Below, in pieces: positions 1 through 8,594 of a stretch of 64,000 nucleotides of DNA. Every line of letters begins with the position of its first letter. Positions within the stretch are counted from its first letter, which is position 1. Source of the DNA: Hoyosella sp. YIM 151337 (lineage in GTDB: Bacteria > Actinomycetota > Actinomycetes > Mycobacteriales > Mycobacteriaceae); the NCBI RefSeq assembly GCF_026041215.1, contig NZ_JAPEIQ010000021.1, positions 232,554 to 296,553 on the forward strand. The letters run 5' to 3'. Under the pieces are notes generated by a model that made no database searches, was not told the DNA's origin, and saw only the letters and a list, made by a program, of their open reading frames with translations. The translations under genes were made by a program, and so were the position numbers.

Positions 1-93
1 GGGGTCGAGATTCCACGCGTCCGGGATCGTCCGGCACTCGGACCACTCGTCAGCGATGTAGTTGATCGGCTGGGGAAGTTGCGGACTCGGCAT
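1..93 (-). CDS. Partial CDS, possible aldehyde dehydrogenase N-terminus
   Basis: Only the first 31 codons are in the window; the gene runs off the left edge. The ATG at 93 follows a strong ribosome binding site (AAGGAGG about 7 bases upstream), so the start is well supported. The encoded segment has the look of an aldehyde dehydrogenase N-terminus (a YIADEW stretch where the family usually has a Y/F-I-x-G-x-W motif), but 31 residues are too few to be certain. It lies 45 bases downstream of the alcohol dehydrogenase stop on the same strand, so it is probably the last visible gene of that operon. An aldehyde dehydrogenase after an alcohol dehydrogenase would make biochemical sense; this is inference. 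Confidence 0.5.
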   Translation of the reverse strand, partial: MPSPQLPQPINYIADEWSECRTIPDAWNLDP

Positions 94-137
94 CTGGAGC
101 CTCCTTCGATGCTCAGGTATAGATGGATTTGGTGTGA

Positions 138-1235
138 TCACACGGTGAGGTCGGCGACGATGCGGGTCACCTCGCCTGACTTCATCGCCTCGAAACCCTC
201 GTTGACCTCGCGGAACGGGATCACGTCGCTGACCATCTCGTCGAGCAGCAGCCGGCCCTGGAGGTAAAGGCGCGCGAACTGGGTGATGTCCTCGTGCGCT
301 TGGCCCGAGCCCATGTAGGAGCCGATGAGGCGCTTCTCGCCGAAGAAGAAGTCCGACGCTGGGAGAGAAAGCTCGGTGCCGTCGGGTGCGATGCCGACCA
401 GGCACGCGGTACCCTTAGCACGCAGGACGGACATCGCGGTAGCCGCGGTACGCGCGGAACCGACGGCCTCGAACGAGTAGTCCACGCCGTCACCGAGCAT
501 CTCCCGGATCTCGGCAGCGACATCGGCCGCGCCATTCACGACGTGGGTGGCACCGTACTTGCGGGCCGCCGCGAGCCGGGCATCGTCGAGATCGACGGCA
601 ACGATTGCCGAGGCACCTGCGAGCCGCGCTCCTTGAATGATGGCCGATCCCACTCCGCCGCAGCCGATTACGGCCACGGTGGCCCCGGGACGTACGTGCG
701 CGCCGCGGAACACGGCCCCGACGCCGGTGATAATGCAGCACGAGAGCAGGCACCCGACGTGCAGACCCACCTCTTCGGGCATCTTCACCAGCGAGTTCTC
801 ACGCATCAAGGTGTGGCGGGAAAACGCGCCGACGTCGCCGAGCCGCTCAACGGACTCGCCTCCGGGCAGCTGGAAAGCAGGGCGCGGCCGCTGCCGGATC
901 TGCGAGACGCGCTGGCACTGCGTCGAGTGTCCGGCCTGGCAGTTGCGGCACAACCCGCACGACGGTGTGAGGGCGCCGACGACGCGGTCACCCGGGCGCA
1001 ACGAGGTCACGGCGGAGCCGACTGACTCGACGATCCCGGCCAATTCATGCCCGACCACCACGGGCAGGCCGGCCTGCACGGTGCCGGTCATATAGTGCAG
1101 GTCGCTGTGGCAGAGGCCCACGTTGGACACCGCGATGCGGACCTCGCTGGGCTCGGGGTTGTCGACCTGGATCTCGGTGAACTCGAGCGGCTCGTTCAGC
1201 GTGGTGAGAAGTGCTGCTTCGGTGGTGATCATCAT
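138..1235 (-). CDS. Zinc-dependent alcohol dehydrogenase (MDR family)
   Basis: A 365-residue medium-chain dehydrogenase/reductase predicted to oxidise an alcohol to an aldehyde with NAD(P)+. The catalytic-zinc cysteine is in the GLCHSD motif (Cys42), followed by GHE. The structural-zinc cluster has the classic spacing C-x2-C-x2-C-x7-C (CGLCRNC then QAGHSTQC). The Rossmann motif GCGGVG lies mid-protein. The open frame continues upstream to 1457, but that extension is arginine-rich and lies inside the hydratase gene. The ATG at 1235 has a GGAG ribosome binding site and starts the conserved domain. It sits 11 bases downstream of the hydratase stop, so it belongs to the same operon. The substrate cannot be read from the sequence. 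Confidence 0.9.
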   Translation of the reverse strand: MMITTEAALLTTLNEPLEFTEIQVDNPEPSEVRIAVSNVGLCHSDLHYMTGTVQAGLPVVVGHELAGIVESVGSAVTSLRPGDRVVGALTPSCGLCRNCQAGHSTQCQRVSQIRQRPRPAFQLPGGESVERLGDVGAFSRHTLMRENSLVKMPEEVGLHVGCLLSCCIITGVGAVFRGAHVRPGATVAVIGCGGVGSAIIQGARLAGASAIVAVDLDDARLAAARKYGATHVVNGAADVAAEIREMLGDGVDYSFEAVGSARTAATAMSVLRAKGTACLVGIAPDGTELSLPASDFFFGEKRLIGSYMGSGQAHEDITQFARLYLQGRLLLDEMVSDVIPFREVNEGFEAMKSGEVTRIVADLTV

Positions 1236-1246
1236 CGTCTCCGATC

Positions 1247-2041
1247 TCAGTTGCATTGCACGGGCGCTGACGGCGCCACGTTCTTCGCTGCAGTGTCTTT
1301 CGAGGTCAAGAAGCCCTCGACGCCCTCGGTGAAGGCGCCGGACTCCCACGCCTGGCGGGCGGCGTGATCTTCGCGGGCGAACGCGGCCTCGATGTCGTCG
1401 GAGCGCGGCCGCAGCAGACCTAGATGCAGCGCGGTGATTCGGGGATCGGAGTTCCACTGTCTGACCACTTCGACCGCACGGTCCACCAGTGCTTCCGGGG
1501 CCACGACCTCGTCGAGCAGTCCGATTCGCAGAGCCTCATGCGCGCCGATCCGCTCGGAGCCCAGGATGATTCGCATCGCGTGATTCCGTACCAGGCGGCC
1601 CATCAGGAAGCTCGAGGCGTTGGAGATGATGATCCCGCGGTGGTTCTCCGGCTGGTAGTACTCGGCAGCGGGGGTACCGATCCGCGAGTCGCAGCACAGT
1701 GTGATCTCGGAGGCGCCGCCGACTGCGATCCCATTCAGGGCAGCGATCACCGGGACCTTCGTCTCGAGAATGGCTCGGGTGATGTCGTGGAAGGTGGCGA
1801 AGGCCTCGCAAATCTCGTCGTACGTGGTCGGTACCGTCTGCAGGTCCTCTCCGGCGGAGAAGGCGCGACCCGTGCCCGTAAGCACGATTCCGCGGACGAG
1901 ATCGCCTGTCCCGAAGCGGCGGATGGTTTGAGCGAGTAGCACCCGCGTGGCCACGTTCATCACGTTCAGCTTCGCGGGGCGGTTCAGCGTGAGTACTGCG
2001 ACATCGTTGTCGACGTGCACGTTTAGGTAGTTGTCGGTCAT
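1247..2041 (-). CDS. Enoyl-CoA hydratase/isomerase family protein
   Basis: A 264-residue crotonase-fold protein. Visible features are the N-terminal LTLNRP segment, the first oxyanion region (FSAGEDL) and the second oxyanion region (ALNGIAVGGA). The usual acid/base glutamate positions are not obvious, because the second region reads GGASEITLCCD and is followed by an unusual EYYQPENHRG stretch. The reaction could therefore be hydration, isomerisation or C-C cleavage of a CoA thioester. The ATG at 2041 begins the domain; the longer open frame to 2362 overlaps the ligase gene and is rejected. It starts 10 bases after the acyl-CoA ligase stop, which suggests that it acts on the CoA ester made by that ligase. 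Confidence 0.88.
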   Translation of the reverse strand: MTDNYLNVHVDNDVAVLTLNRPAKLNVMNVATRVLLAQTIRRFGTGDLVRGIVLTGTGRAFSAGEDLQTVPTTYDEICEAFATFHDITRAILETKVPVIAALNGIAVGGASEITLCCDSRIGTPAAEYYQPENHRGIIISNASSFLMGRLVRNHAMRIILGSERIGAHEALRIGLLDEVVAPEALVDRAVEVVRQWNSDPRITALHLGLLRPRSDDIEAAFAREDHAARQAWESGAFTEGVEGFLTSKDTAAKNVAPSAPVQCN

Positions 2042-2051
2042 CTCAGGTTCC

Positions 2052-3659
2052 TCAGCCTCGTGGCGGTTGCAGGTCGTGGGTGATGCCGGGATGCTCGGCG
2101 GCGCGGGCCTTGAGTGCCGGCTTTGACACACGCTCGGACGGGGTTCTCGGGAAGTCGGCGACGAACTCCACGTAGCGCGGAACCTTGAAGCGCGCCAGCT
2201 GTTTTCCCGCGCCGGTGATGATTCGGGCCGCGGTGGCGCGGCTCTCCTCGACCCCAGGAGCCAGCTGAAGGAAGGCCTTGACCTCCTCACCGAACAGCTC
2301 GTCCGGGACACCGACCACTGCCGCCGCGACGACGGTGTCGTCGCGCTCGAGAACTCGTTCAACCTCGGCGCTCGCGATGTTCTCCCCGCCGCGACGGACC
2401 ATGTCCTTGAGTCGCCCTACCAAGCGGTAGCTGCCTGCGTCGCGGACCGCGACATCGCCGGTATGCAGCCAGCCGTCGCGCAGGACCTGGGCGGTGTCTT
2501 CAGGCCGGTTCCAGTAGCCGAGCATCATCGGGCTGCCCGAAGTGATCAGCTCGCCGGACTCTCCCTCGGCGACTTCCCGCCCTTGCGGATCAACCACCCG
2601 GACCTTCTTGGTGGGAACCGGCTGCCCCAGCCGGCCGCTGCCGACGTCGGCCATGTTCGCAGGGAGGCTGACCAGGTCGACCCCGCTTTCGGTCATCCCG
2701 AAGATCTCCCGCCACGGCGCACCCCAGCGCTGTTCGAGCTGCGCATGCAGCGCGGCGGGGATCGCCGAGCAGAGCACGAGGCGCAGGTCGTTGTCGCGGT
2801 CCTGCTCAGTCGGCGGCTGCTTGTACAGCAGCGTCGGCATTGAGCCGAGCACATAGCAAAACGTGGCGCGATGCCGCCGGACGTCCGCCATGAATCCCGA
2901 CGCGGAGAACCGGGGCAGCACCACCAGCGGCGCGCCGATCGTCAGGCACAGTGACGTGTTCCATTGCGGGTCCATGTAGGAAAACGGCTGCGAGGTCAAG
3001 ACCACGTCGTCAGCTCCGAGACCCGCCGCGCCCGCACAGATCCACCCCAGCCTTACCCAATAGTCGTGTGTCAGCATGCACGCCTTCGGGAATCCGGTGG
3101 TCCCCGAGGTGTACTGAAGGTTCGCGAGTGTGTCGCCGGAGATGGCAACCTCCGGCCGGTCCGCCGGATAGTGCGCGAGCGCGCGACGCGACGCGACTTC
3201 CACGATCCGGATACCGGCGAGATCGCCGTTCGCGGTGCGCACCTCGTCGACAAGCCGGGTATGAGCGGCGTCCGTAAAGATCACCCGGGCACCGGAGTCA
3301 CGGAGCACAAATTCAAGGTCCGCACACTGATATGACGAGTTCACCGGCACCGCGACACCGCCTGCCTTGAGGATCGCGAGCCACGCGATCGGCCACTGCA
3401 CCACGTTGGGCAGCATGATCGCGACCCGGTCACCGGCGCGGACCCCATCCTCTCCGACCAGACGGTGCGCCAGGCGTGAGGTCCATTCGTCGACCTCACC
3501 GAACGTCCATGACCCTTCGGCGAACCGGAGGAACTCGCGCCCAGGGTTGCTGACGGCCTGTCTCGCCAGCAGGCCAACGAGAGTGTCGATCGGCGGGTCC
3601 ATAGCCACGTGATCAAATGCGATCACGCCTTCCTGGCGAACTTCTTCGACTTCGGTCAT
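2052..3659 (-). CDS. AMP-forming acyl-CoA synthetase (ANL superfamily)
   Basis: A 535-residue adenylate-forming ligase that should activate a carboxylic acid to its CoA thioester through an acyl-AMP. Seen in order: the P-loop-like YTSGTTGFPKA motif (A3), the FGMTESG motif (A5), the adenine/ribose motif LHTGDV (A7), the hinge motif GRLKDMVRRGGENI (A8) and the C-terminal domain ending near FPRTPSERVSK with the catalytic lysine. The start at 3659 has AGAGGAAG upstream; the longer frame to 3737 lacks support. It is the first gene of the operon ligase-hydratase-alcohol dehydrogenase-(aldehyde dehydrogenase). The combination resembles side-chain degradation of an aromatic or branched acid, but the substrate is unknown. 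Confidence 0.92.
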   Translation of the reverse strand: MTEVEEVRQEGVIAFDHVAMDPPIDTLVGLLARQAVSNPGREFLRFAEGSWTFGEVDEWTSRLAHRLVGEDGVRAGDRVAIMLPNVVQWPIAWLAILKAGGVAVPVNSSYQCADLEFVLRDSGARVIFTDAAHTRLVDEVRTANGDLAGIRIVEVASRRALAHYPADRPEVAISGDTLANLQYTSGTTGFPKACMLTHDYWVRLGWICAGAAGLGADDVVLTSQPFSYMDPQWNTSLCLTIGAPLVVLPRFSASGFMADVRRHRATFCYVLGSMPTLLYKQPPTEQDRDNDLRLVLCSAIPAALHAQLEQRWGAPWREIFGMTESGVDLVSLPANMADVGSGRLGQPVPTKKVRVVDPQGREVAEGESGELITSGSPMMLGYWNRPEDTAQVLRDGWLHTGDVAVRDAGSYRLVGRLKDMVRRGGENIASAEVERVLERDDTVVAAAVVGVPDELFGEEVKAFLQLAPGVEESRATAARIITGAGKQLARFKVPRYVEFVADFPRTPSERVSKPALKARAAEHPGITHDLQPPRG

Positions 3660-3764
3660 GTCTTCCTCTACGAGGTGTCTGGGGCCCGTACGCAGCGCCG
3701 CGCAGCAGGAGCGCAGCCAAAGAACCGGACTTTGCATGTGATTGCGGTCATAACGCTAGCACTT

Positions 3765-3797
3765 TCTTGGTCATTTGCTCAAGACATATGACTAAGA
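3765..3797. promoter_or_regulatory. Inverted-repeat candidate operator (TTGGTCAT box)
   Basis: In the divergent region between the ligase (start 3659) and the TetR gene (start 3906), TCTTGGTCAT at 3765-3774 and ATGACTAAGA at 3788-3797 form an inverted repeat with one mismatch and a 13-base spacer. The same TCTTGGTCAT decamer recurs at 7562. The position suits autoregulation and control of the operon by the TetR protein, but that link is inferred. Confidence 0.45.
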
Positions 3798-3905
3798 TAG
3801 TGCAGTGAAACCTAGAGGACTGACCGTTCTCACCTCTCGGGCAGGCTGATACGATCAACATTGACTTGATCAACTGTCTGTCAATGGTTCGACTGGAGGA
3901 CGCCC

Positions 3906-4607
3906 ATGGCGCGCATACCCGCTGCCGAACGCCGCGCCGAGCTTGTGGCGGCGGCTGTGCGCGTGATCGCCGTCCATGGCGTGGACGGCGCCACCACTCG
4001 CCGTATCGCCCAGGAGGCCAATGCTCCGCTCGCCACCCTGCACTACTGTTTCGCCGCGAAGGAGGAGCTGTTTGCAGAGGTTTTCGAGTACGTTTCTGGC
4101 CAGTATCGAGAAGTGTTGACGCGCAATGCCGTCCACAGCGACGTGTCAACCAGTGCGCGCGCGCTGTTACGAGGGTTGCTTGAGTGGTACCTCGAAAACC
4201 GGGACTTCGGGGCGAGCATCATCGAGTTGGTCAGCTGGGCCCAGCGTCAGGAGGGCGCGCAGGCCGAAATGGTCTACAACGAGGCCTTCGCGACTATGCG
4301 GACGATACTTGAGACCGCCAAAACCGCTGCGGACCGGTCACTCGACTCAGACACAATCGACGCACTGACCTACATCGTGTCCGCGTTGTCGGACGGATTC
4401 GCGCTTAACTGGCTGGTGTTTACTGACCGGGCAGCCGCGGAACGACAGATCGAGCTGACTGTCGGAGTGCTCGACGCTTGGATGGCCGCAAACCTCGGCA
4501 CCGTTGCCGCCCCTGCGGCCGATTCTGCTCCTCACGCCCCTGAATCCCCGGAAGCTTCGTCCGAGCGAAACCTGCGATCTCTCGTCTCCTGGGTGGGCGT
4601 CGACTAA
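3906..4607 (+). CDS. TetR/AcrR family transcriptional regulator
   Basis: A 233-residue protein whose first 60 residues form a TetR helix-turn-helix (AVRVIAVHGVDGATTRRIAQEA, then LHYCFAAKEEL, the usual recognition helix followed by the F-x-x-K-E-x-L signature). The rest is an all-helical ligand domain with a short alanine/proline-rich tail. The ATG at 3906 follows an excellent GGAGG ribosome binding site. It is transcribed away from the acyl-CoA ligase operon, the normal arrangement for a local repressor, and the shared intergenic region holds an inverted repeat. The likely ligand is an acid or CoA ester of that pathway (inference). It converges on the amidohydrolase gene, with a hairpin terminator between them. 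Confidence 0.9.
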   Translation: MARIPAAERRAELVAAAVRVIAVHGVDGATTRRIAQEANAPLATLHYCFAAKEELFAEVFEYVSGQYREVLTRNAVHSDVSTSARALLRGLLEWYLENRDFGASIIELVSWAQRQEGAQAEMVYNEAFATMRTILETAKTAADRSLDSDTIDALTYIVSALSDGFALNWLVFTDRAAAERQIELTVGVLDAWMAANLGTVAAPAADSAPHAPESPEASSERNLRSLVSWVGVD

Positions 4608-4631
4608 TACCGTGCTGCCCCATAAGTAACT

Positions 4632-4662
4632 GTAGGCCGCCACCCTTCGGTGCGCGGCCTAC
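4632..4662. terminator. Hairpin terminator between convergent genes
   Basis: GTAGGCCGC at 4632-4640 pairs with GCGGCCTAC at 4654-4662, and the interior CACC/GGTG pairs add a further stem capped by CTTC, with one bulged C. It lies between the convergent TetR gene (stop 4607) and the amidohydrolase gene (stop 4684) and could serve both strands. Confidence 0.7.
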
Positions 4663-4683
4663 CGTCTTTCCCGGTCAGATCAG

Positions 4684-5457
4684 TCAGATCAGCCGACTGG
4701 CCTCGGTAACGATCCAGCTCAACGTCGGATCGTCGCGCTCCATCCACTCAGGATGCCACTGGACACCGAGCACCGGGGACCCCGGCAGCTCGACTGCTTC
4801 GACGACGCCGTCGGCCGCGCGCCCGGTAACCACCAGGCCCGTGCCACAGCGGTCGACTGCCTGGTGGTGCCACGAGTTGGTAACCGTGCTTGCGCCGAAG
4901 AGGCGTTCCGCGATCGAACCGGGCTCAAAAGCCACCTTGTGGTCGTCGGCACCGTCGGTGAGCGGCGGTGCCGCCGACAGGTGCTCGACGGAGCCAGGCG
5001 GCAGGTCTGGCACCAGCGTGCCGCCCAGCGCGACGTTCAAGACCTGCAGGCCCCGGCACACCCCCAGCACCGGAATGTTCCGGTCGAGCGCAGCCCGCAC
5101 GAGTGCAATCTCGAACGCGTCTCGCTCGGTGTCGTGGACCATCGGATCATCCCGCGGGTCCACATCACGGACCACCGACGTCTCGCCACCCCAGCACGCG
5201 GGATGGACATCCTGACCGCCAGTGATGACCACGCCGGACAGCCAGTGGCACAACGCGTCAGGGTCGGCGTCGTAAGGCAGGTTCACCGGAACGCCACCGG
5301 CCCGTGCGATCCGCTCCGAAAAGTCGGACATGAAGGTGTCAGCGAATAGATGCCCGTAGCGTTTGTCCAGACCATCGACGAGCCCCAGCCGGACCCGGCG
5401 GCCAGTTGTGCCGATCAGCGGCCGGACGGTGCCCGGCGTCACGTTGCCCGCGGTCAC
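4684..5457 (-). CDS. Gamma-glutamyl amidohydrolase, PuuD-like class I glutamine amidotransferase
   Basis: A 257-residue class I glutamine amidotransferase-like hydrolase of the gamma-glutamyl-gamma-aminobutyrate hydrolase type. The nucleophile elbow reads GVCRGLQVLN (cysteine nucleophile), and the His-Glu pair appears in QWHPEW near the C-terminus. An early GGQDVHP segment is typical of this family. The start is the GTG at 5457, which overlaps the stop of the upstream glutamine-synthetase-like gene by four bases (GTGA). The longer frame to 5538 lies inside that gene and is rejected. Coupling to a gamma-glutamyl ligase suggests that it removes the glutamyl group at the end of an amine-degradation route, as PuuD does in putrescine breakdown; the actual amine is not known. 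Confidence 0.85.
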   Translation of the reverse strand: MTAGNVTPGTVRPLIGTTGRRVRLGLVDGLDKRYGHLFADTFMSDFSERIARAGGVPVNLPYDADPDALCHWLSGVVITGGQDVHPACWGGETSVVRDVDPRDDPMVHDTERDAFEIALVRAALDRNIPVLGVCRGLQVLNVALGGTLVPDLPPGSVEHLSAAPPLTDGADDHKVAFEPGSIAERLFGASTVTNSWHHQAVDRCGTGLVVTGRAADGVVEAVELPGSPVLGVQWHPEWMERDDPTLSWIVTEASRLI

Positions 5458-6809
5458 GGGAACTCGAAGTATCGGGCCGACTCCCACTCGGAGAGCTCGG
5501 CGAACGGATCGCCGCCGGTGGTGTGGAACTGCATCCACTCCCAGCGCCGGGTGCCGACCCAGTAGTCGACGAACTCATCGCCGAGCTGCTCGCGCAGGAT
5601 CAGGTCCGTCTCGAGCGCGGTGGCTGCCTTGGTGATCGTATCCGGCAGCCGCTCGAGGTCGGGCACACACCACGCCAGGTCGCTGACTGGCTCGGGTGGC
5701 TCGATTTCGCCGTCGAGGCCGGCGATCACACCGGCGAGAATCGCCGCTACCGCGAGGTACAGGTTCGCGTCGGCGCCGGGAACGCGGTACTCGAGGCGTG
5801 AGTACGCCGGGTGCCCGCACACTGCACGCACCGCGGTGCTCTTGTTGCTGATGCCCCACGTGACGGTGGTCGGCGGGCCGCTCAAATCGACCAGGCGGCG
5901 GTACGAAGTGATCTGCGGAAGCACGATCGACGTCGCGCCGCGCATCGTCGCGAGCAGCCCACCGACCGCATGCCGCATCGCATCTGATGGCCCGTCAGGG
6001 GCGTAGAACGCGTTGACCCCGTCGCGCTGCAGGGACAGATTGACGTGCGAGGCCTGTCCGTACCCTGCCGTCGGCTTCGCCATGAAGGTGACGGTGTGTC
6101 CGCGCTCGAAGGCTACCTCGCGCATCACCTGCCGGGCGCGAGCCCATGCATCGCACACCGAGATCGGGTCCGCAGGGACCAGGTTGAGTTCAACCTGTCC
6201 TGCCGCGTCTTCGTCGCTCCACGCCTCCCATTCGATGCCGATCTCGTCGAGCCGACGCGCGACCGCCGACATGTAGTCGTTCCAGTCCTTCGACTTAGCA
6301 AGGTGATAGGCGGTGCCTGCGGAACCACCAAGCGGCGTCAGGTCACGATATCCCTTGGCCCGGGCCTCGTGAATCGACTCCTGAAATAAGGTCGCCTCGA
6401 TCTCGACTGCGACAGTGGCTGTGTAACCGCGTGATGCGAGTCGATCGACCAGCTTCCGGGCAAGGTTGCGGGGACAGGTCCCCACCGGGGTGCCGTCCGC
6501 CTGCCAGTAGTCACCGATCACCGACTGCAGCCCCGGTTCCCACTGCACCAGCGTCGACATGTCGGGCCGGAACTGCAGATCCGCGAGGTGGCCACGCCAG
6601 TCGGGGTAGGCGAATCCAAAGGTCGGCGCGTTCCCGAGGTCGAGGCCGAACAGCAGATCAGCGAAGGCGAAGCCCGAGCCAGCGCTCGCGGCGAATTTTT
6701 TGGGAGCGACGTTCTTTCCGAGGAAGCAGCCCTCGTGATTAGTGGCCTCGAGCCGGACCGTGTGGATGGCGGTCTCGAAATCCGTTGTAGTAGTGCTATT
6801 TTCAAACAT
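5454..6809 (-). CDS. Glutamine synthetase-like gamma-glutamyl-amine ligase
   Basis: A 451-residue protein of the glutamine synthetase superfamily, closest by eye to the PuuA/GlnA3/GlnA4 type ligases that join glutamate to an amine using ATP. Seen are the metal-binding EIEATLF strand, the GQASHVNLSL segment carrying the conserved His of the ATP/metal site, the ITSYRRL loop and the C-terminal arginine/glutamate region SRLEYRVPGADANLYLAVAAIL. The N-terminal beta-grasp domain begins with a longer leader than in nitrogen-assimilatory enzymes, and no adenylylation-loop tyrosine context is evident. It overlaps the amidohydrolase by four bases downstream and the upstream gene by eight bases, so the three are co-transcribed. 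Together with the amidohydrolase it suggests amine scavenging rather than ammonium assimilation. Confidence 0.85.
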   Translation of the reverse strand: MFENSTTTTDFETAIHTVRLEATNHEGCFLGKNVAPKKFAASAGSGFAFADLLFGLDLGNAPTFGFAYPDWRGHLADLQFRPDMSTLVQWEPGLQSVIGDYWQADGTPVGTCPRNLARKLVDRLASRGYTATVAVEIEATLFQESIHEARAKGYRDLTPLGGSAGTAYHLAKSKDWNDYMSAVARRLDEIGIEWEAWSDEDAAGQVELNLVPADPISVCDAWARARQVMREVAFERGHTVTFMAKPTAGYGQASHVNLSLQRDGVNAFYAPDGPSDAMRHAVGGLLATMRGATSIVLPQITSYRRLVDLSGPPTTVTWGISNKSTAVRAVCGHPAYSRLEYRVPGADANLYLAVAAILAGVIAGLDGEIEPPEPVSDLAWCVPDLERLPDTITKAATALETDLILREQLGDEFVDYWVGTRRWEWMQFHTTGGDPFAELSEWESARYFEFP

Positions 6810-7473
6810 CGTAGCGAGCCTTCCAGGATGCAGCGACCAGCACCGACAGCTGCGAGAGTGTGCCCCGCACTCCGACCTGACCGGTGGACAGGGCAGCGAT
6901 CAGGTCGTCGGTGCCCGTGAAGATTCCGGCCAACAGGTCCGGTGGGCCGGCGATCACATAGTGCGTCTCGCCGTCGCCGATCACCTGCTGGGCCAACCCG
7001 TCGGGGCCGTCTGCAATTGCAACGAGCACGTCGGGAACTCCCGGTATCGTGCGAGCTGCGGCCCAGAATCTTTCCGCAGCGACCTGCCAGTCTGGCAGCG
7101 GCGGTGACAGCAGAGCCAGCACCGCTGTGGCGAGATGATCAGCACCAGCGCCGACTGGCTCCCCGACGAGGGCGAGCCGACCGTTCAGGTCGACGGTCAG
7201 GGTGAGGTCGGGCTCTACAAATACACCGCTCGACACCGCGATAACACCGTTCGCGATGCTAATTGTCGCAGCTTGCGGGGTGTCGTGGGAGCGGACAGCG
7301 ACGGTTCCTTCCACTCCCTCCAGGCCGGAGTCTGCACTGTTCGCGCGGACGGAGTCCCGAATCGTCCGGCCGAGCAGCCGGACGATTGGACTCGCATCGT
7401 CCTCGATCCGAACGCCGACCCCGCCGGGCGCGTCAGCCTCGCATGTCGCGGGACCGATCGTCGTTTCGGTCAT
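6802..7473 (-). CDS. Protein of unknown function, possibly SCP2-fold
   Basis: A 223-residue protein that I do not recognise firmly. It has no signal peptide or membrane segment. The middle (about residues 75-105: a SNGV-like turn followed by LTLTVDLNGRLAL) and the C-terminal part (DLLAGIFTGTDDLIAAL then VGVRGTLSQL) resemble the sterol-carrier-protein-2 fold. It overlaps the start of the glutamine-synthetase-like gene by eight bases and is first in that operon, so it may bind the substrate or a lipidic amine (inference). Its codon use matches its neighbours. Confidence 0.6.
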   Translation of the reverse strand: MTETTIGPATCEADAPGGVGVRIEDDASPIVRLLGRTIRDSVRANSADSGLEGVEGTVAVRSHDTPQAATISIANGVIAVSSGVFVEPDLTLTVDLNGRLALVGEPVGAGADHLATAVLALLSPPLPDWQVAAERFWAAARTIPGVPDVLVAIADGPDGLAQQVIGDGETHYVIAGPPDLLAGIFTGTDDLIAALSTGQVGVRGTLSQLSVLVAASWKARYDV

Positions 7474-7561
7474 CCTTCTATCCTTTCGATTTCGGCGAGA
7501 TCGTGTGCGCGGTACACCGTGAGCAGATCCCGGAATGGAACGGGAATTATGTGGTCATTCG

Positions 7562-7580
7562 TCTTGGTCATGTGACTATG
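7562..7580. promoter_or_regulatory. Second copy of the TTGGTCAT box
   Basis: TCTTGGTCAT at 7562-7571 is identical to the left arm of the element at 3765 and is followed by GTGACTATG, giving an imperfect dyad centred near 7571. It lies between the divergent starts at 7473 and 7629, so one regulator may control both this locus and the acyl-CoA ligase operon. Confidence 0.4.
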
Positions 7581-7628
7581 ATGGTGAGGCACAGATCACT
7601 TCTTGTCAACGACTCGTGAGGTCCTGAG

Positions 7629-8594
7629 ATGAACGACGACGCTCCCGCTTGGCGAAACCTGCTGGACGACAACGCGAAAGCCGTGGCCCAGATGATCAAC
7701 CGGGTTCTGCGGAAACCCATACACGAGTTGGGGGCCGAGCAGGCTCGCGCACTCCTGAACACAGGCACGACCACCGAACCCATCACCCCGCTGGACCATG
7801 TCGAACAACTGACCGTGCCGACCCGGGCTGGCTCGATCCCGGCTCGCCTCTACCGCGCGGACGGCGCCCGCGCCGACAGCGTCAGTCCTTGTCTCGTCTA
7901 CCTGCATGGTGGTGGTTTCGTCCTGGGCACCCTGGACGGAGCCGACGAGCTGTGCCGAGCGATCGCCGCTGGATCCGGCTGGACGGTCGTGTCCCTGGAC
8001 TACCGTCTTGCTCCTGAGAACCCCTACCCGGCAGCACTGGAAGACTGCCTCGACGCCTACGCTTGGCTGCTCAGGACTGCACAGACGCTCGGGATCGATC
8101 CCGCACAGATCGCAGTTGGGGGCGACTCCGCAGGTGGCAATCTCGCCGCCGCCCTGTGCCTGCACCGGCGCGACGAAGACAGCCCCCTGCCTGTGACGCA
8201 GGTGCTCGCCTACCCCGCCGTCGACGGAACGTTCGTCGCGCGCTCATGGTCGGAATTCGCCGACGCGCCGCTGCTGAGCACTGCGGATGCGCGCTGGCTC
8301 TGGGATCAATATGTTGGCCCAGGGCACCGCACGGACGATCACCTCGCGGCGCCCATGCGCGCCGAGTCGCTGCGCGGCCTGCCGCCTGCCCTGATTCTGA
8401 CGGCGGCGGTCGATCCCATCCGAGACGACGCCGAGGCGTACGCGGCACGCCTGCGGCACGACGGCGTCGACGTCTCGCTGACCAGGTACGCCGGCGTCTT
8501 CCACGGCTTCCTCACCGAGGTCGGTGTATTCGCGCAGACGAAGCAGGCGATCGACGAGGTGTGCGCGCATCTGCGTGCGGTGGCGAATGCTTAA
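7629..8594 (+). CDS. Alpha/beta hydrolase, hormone-sensitive-lipase family esterase
   Basis: A 321-residue serine esterase. The HSL-family oxyanion motif HGGGF (about residue 93) precedes the nucleophile elbow GDSAGGN (about residue 164). The catalytic acid is expected in the AVDPIRDDAE segment, and the histidine in VFHGF near residue 288. There is no signal peptide, so the enzyme should be cytoplasmic and act on short-chain esters or lactones. The gene is divergent from the gamma-glutamyl-ligase operon and shares its intergenic region. The ATG at 7629 has a GAGGTCC-type upstream sequence and begins just before the conserved N-terminal cap. Confidence 0.85.
   Translation: MNDDAPAWRNLLDDNAKAVAQMINRVLRKPIHELGAEQARALLNTGTTTEPITPLDHVEQLTVPTRAGSIPARLYRADGARADSVSPCLVYLHGGGFVLGTLDGADELCRAIAAGSGWTVVSLDYRLAPENPYPAALEDCLDAYAWLLRTAQTLGIDPAQIAVGGDSAGGNLAAALCLHRRDEDSPLPVTQVLAYPAVDGTFVARSWSEFADAPLLSTADARWLWDQYVGPGHRTDDHLAAPMRAESLRGLPPALILTAAVDPIRDDAEAYAARLRHDGVDVSLTRYAGVFHGFLTEVGVFAQTKQAIDEVCAHLRAVANA

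Noticed and set aside
294..1025. Long plus-strand open frame opposite the alcohol dehydrogenase
   Set aside because: An antisense shadow typical of high-GC DNA, with no domain and no ribosome binding site.
138..1457. Alcohol dehydrogenase starting at 1457
   Set aside because: The first 74 residues are low-complexity arginine-rich sequence inside the hydratase gene; the start at 1235 has a ribosome binding site.
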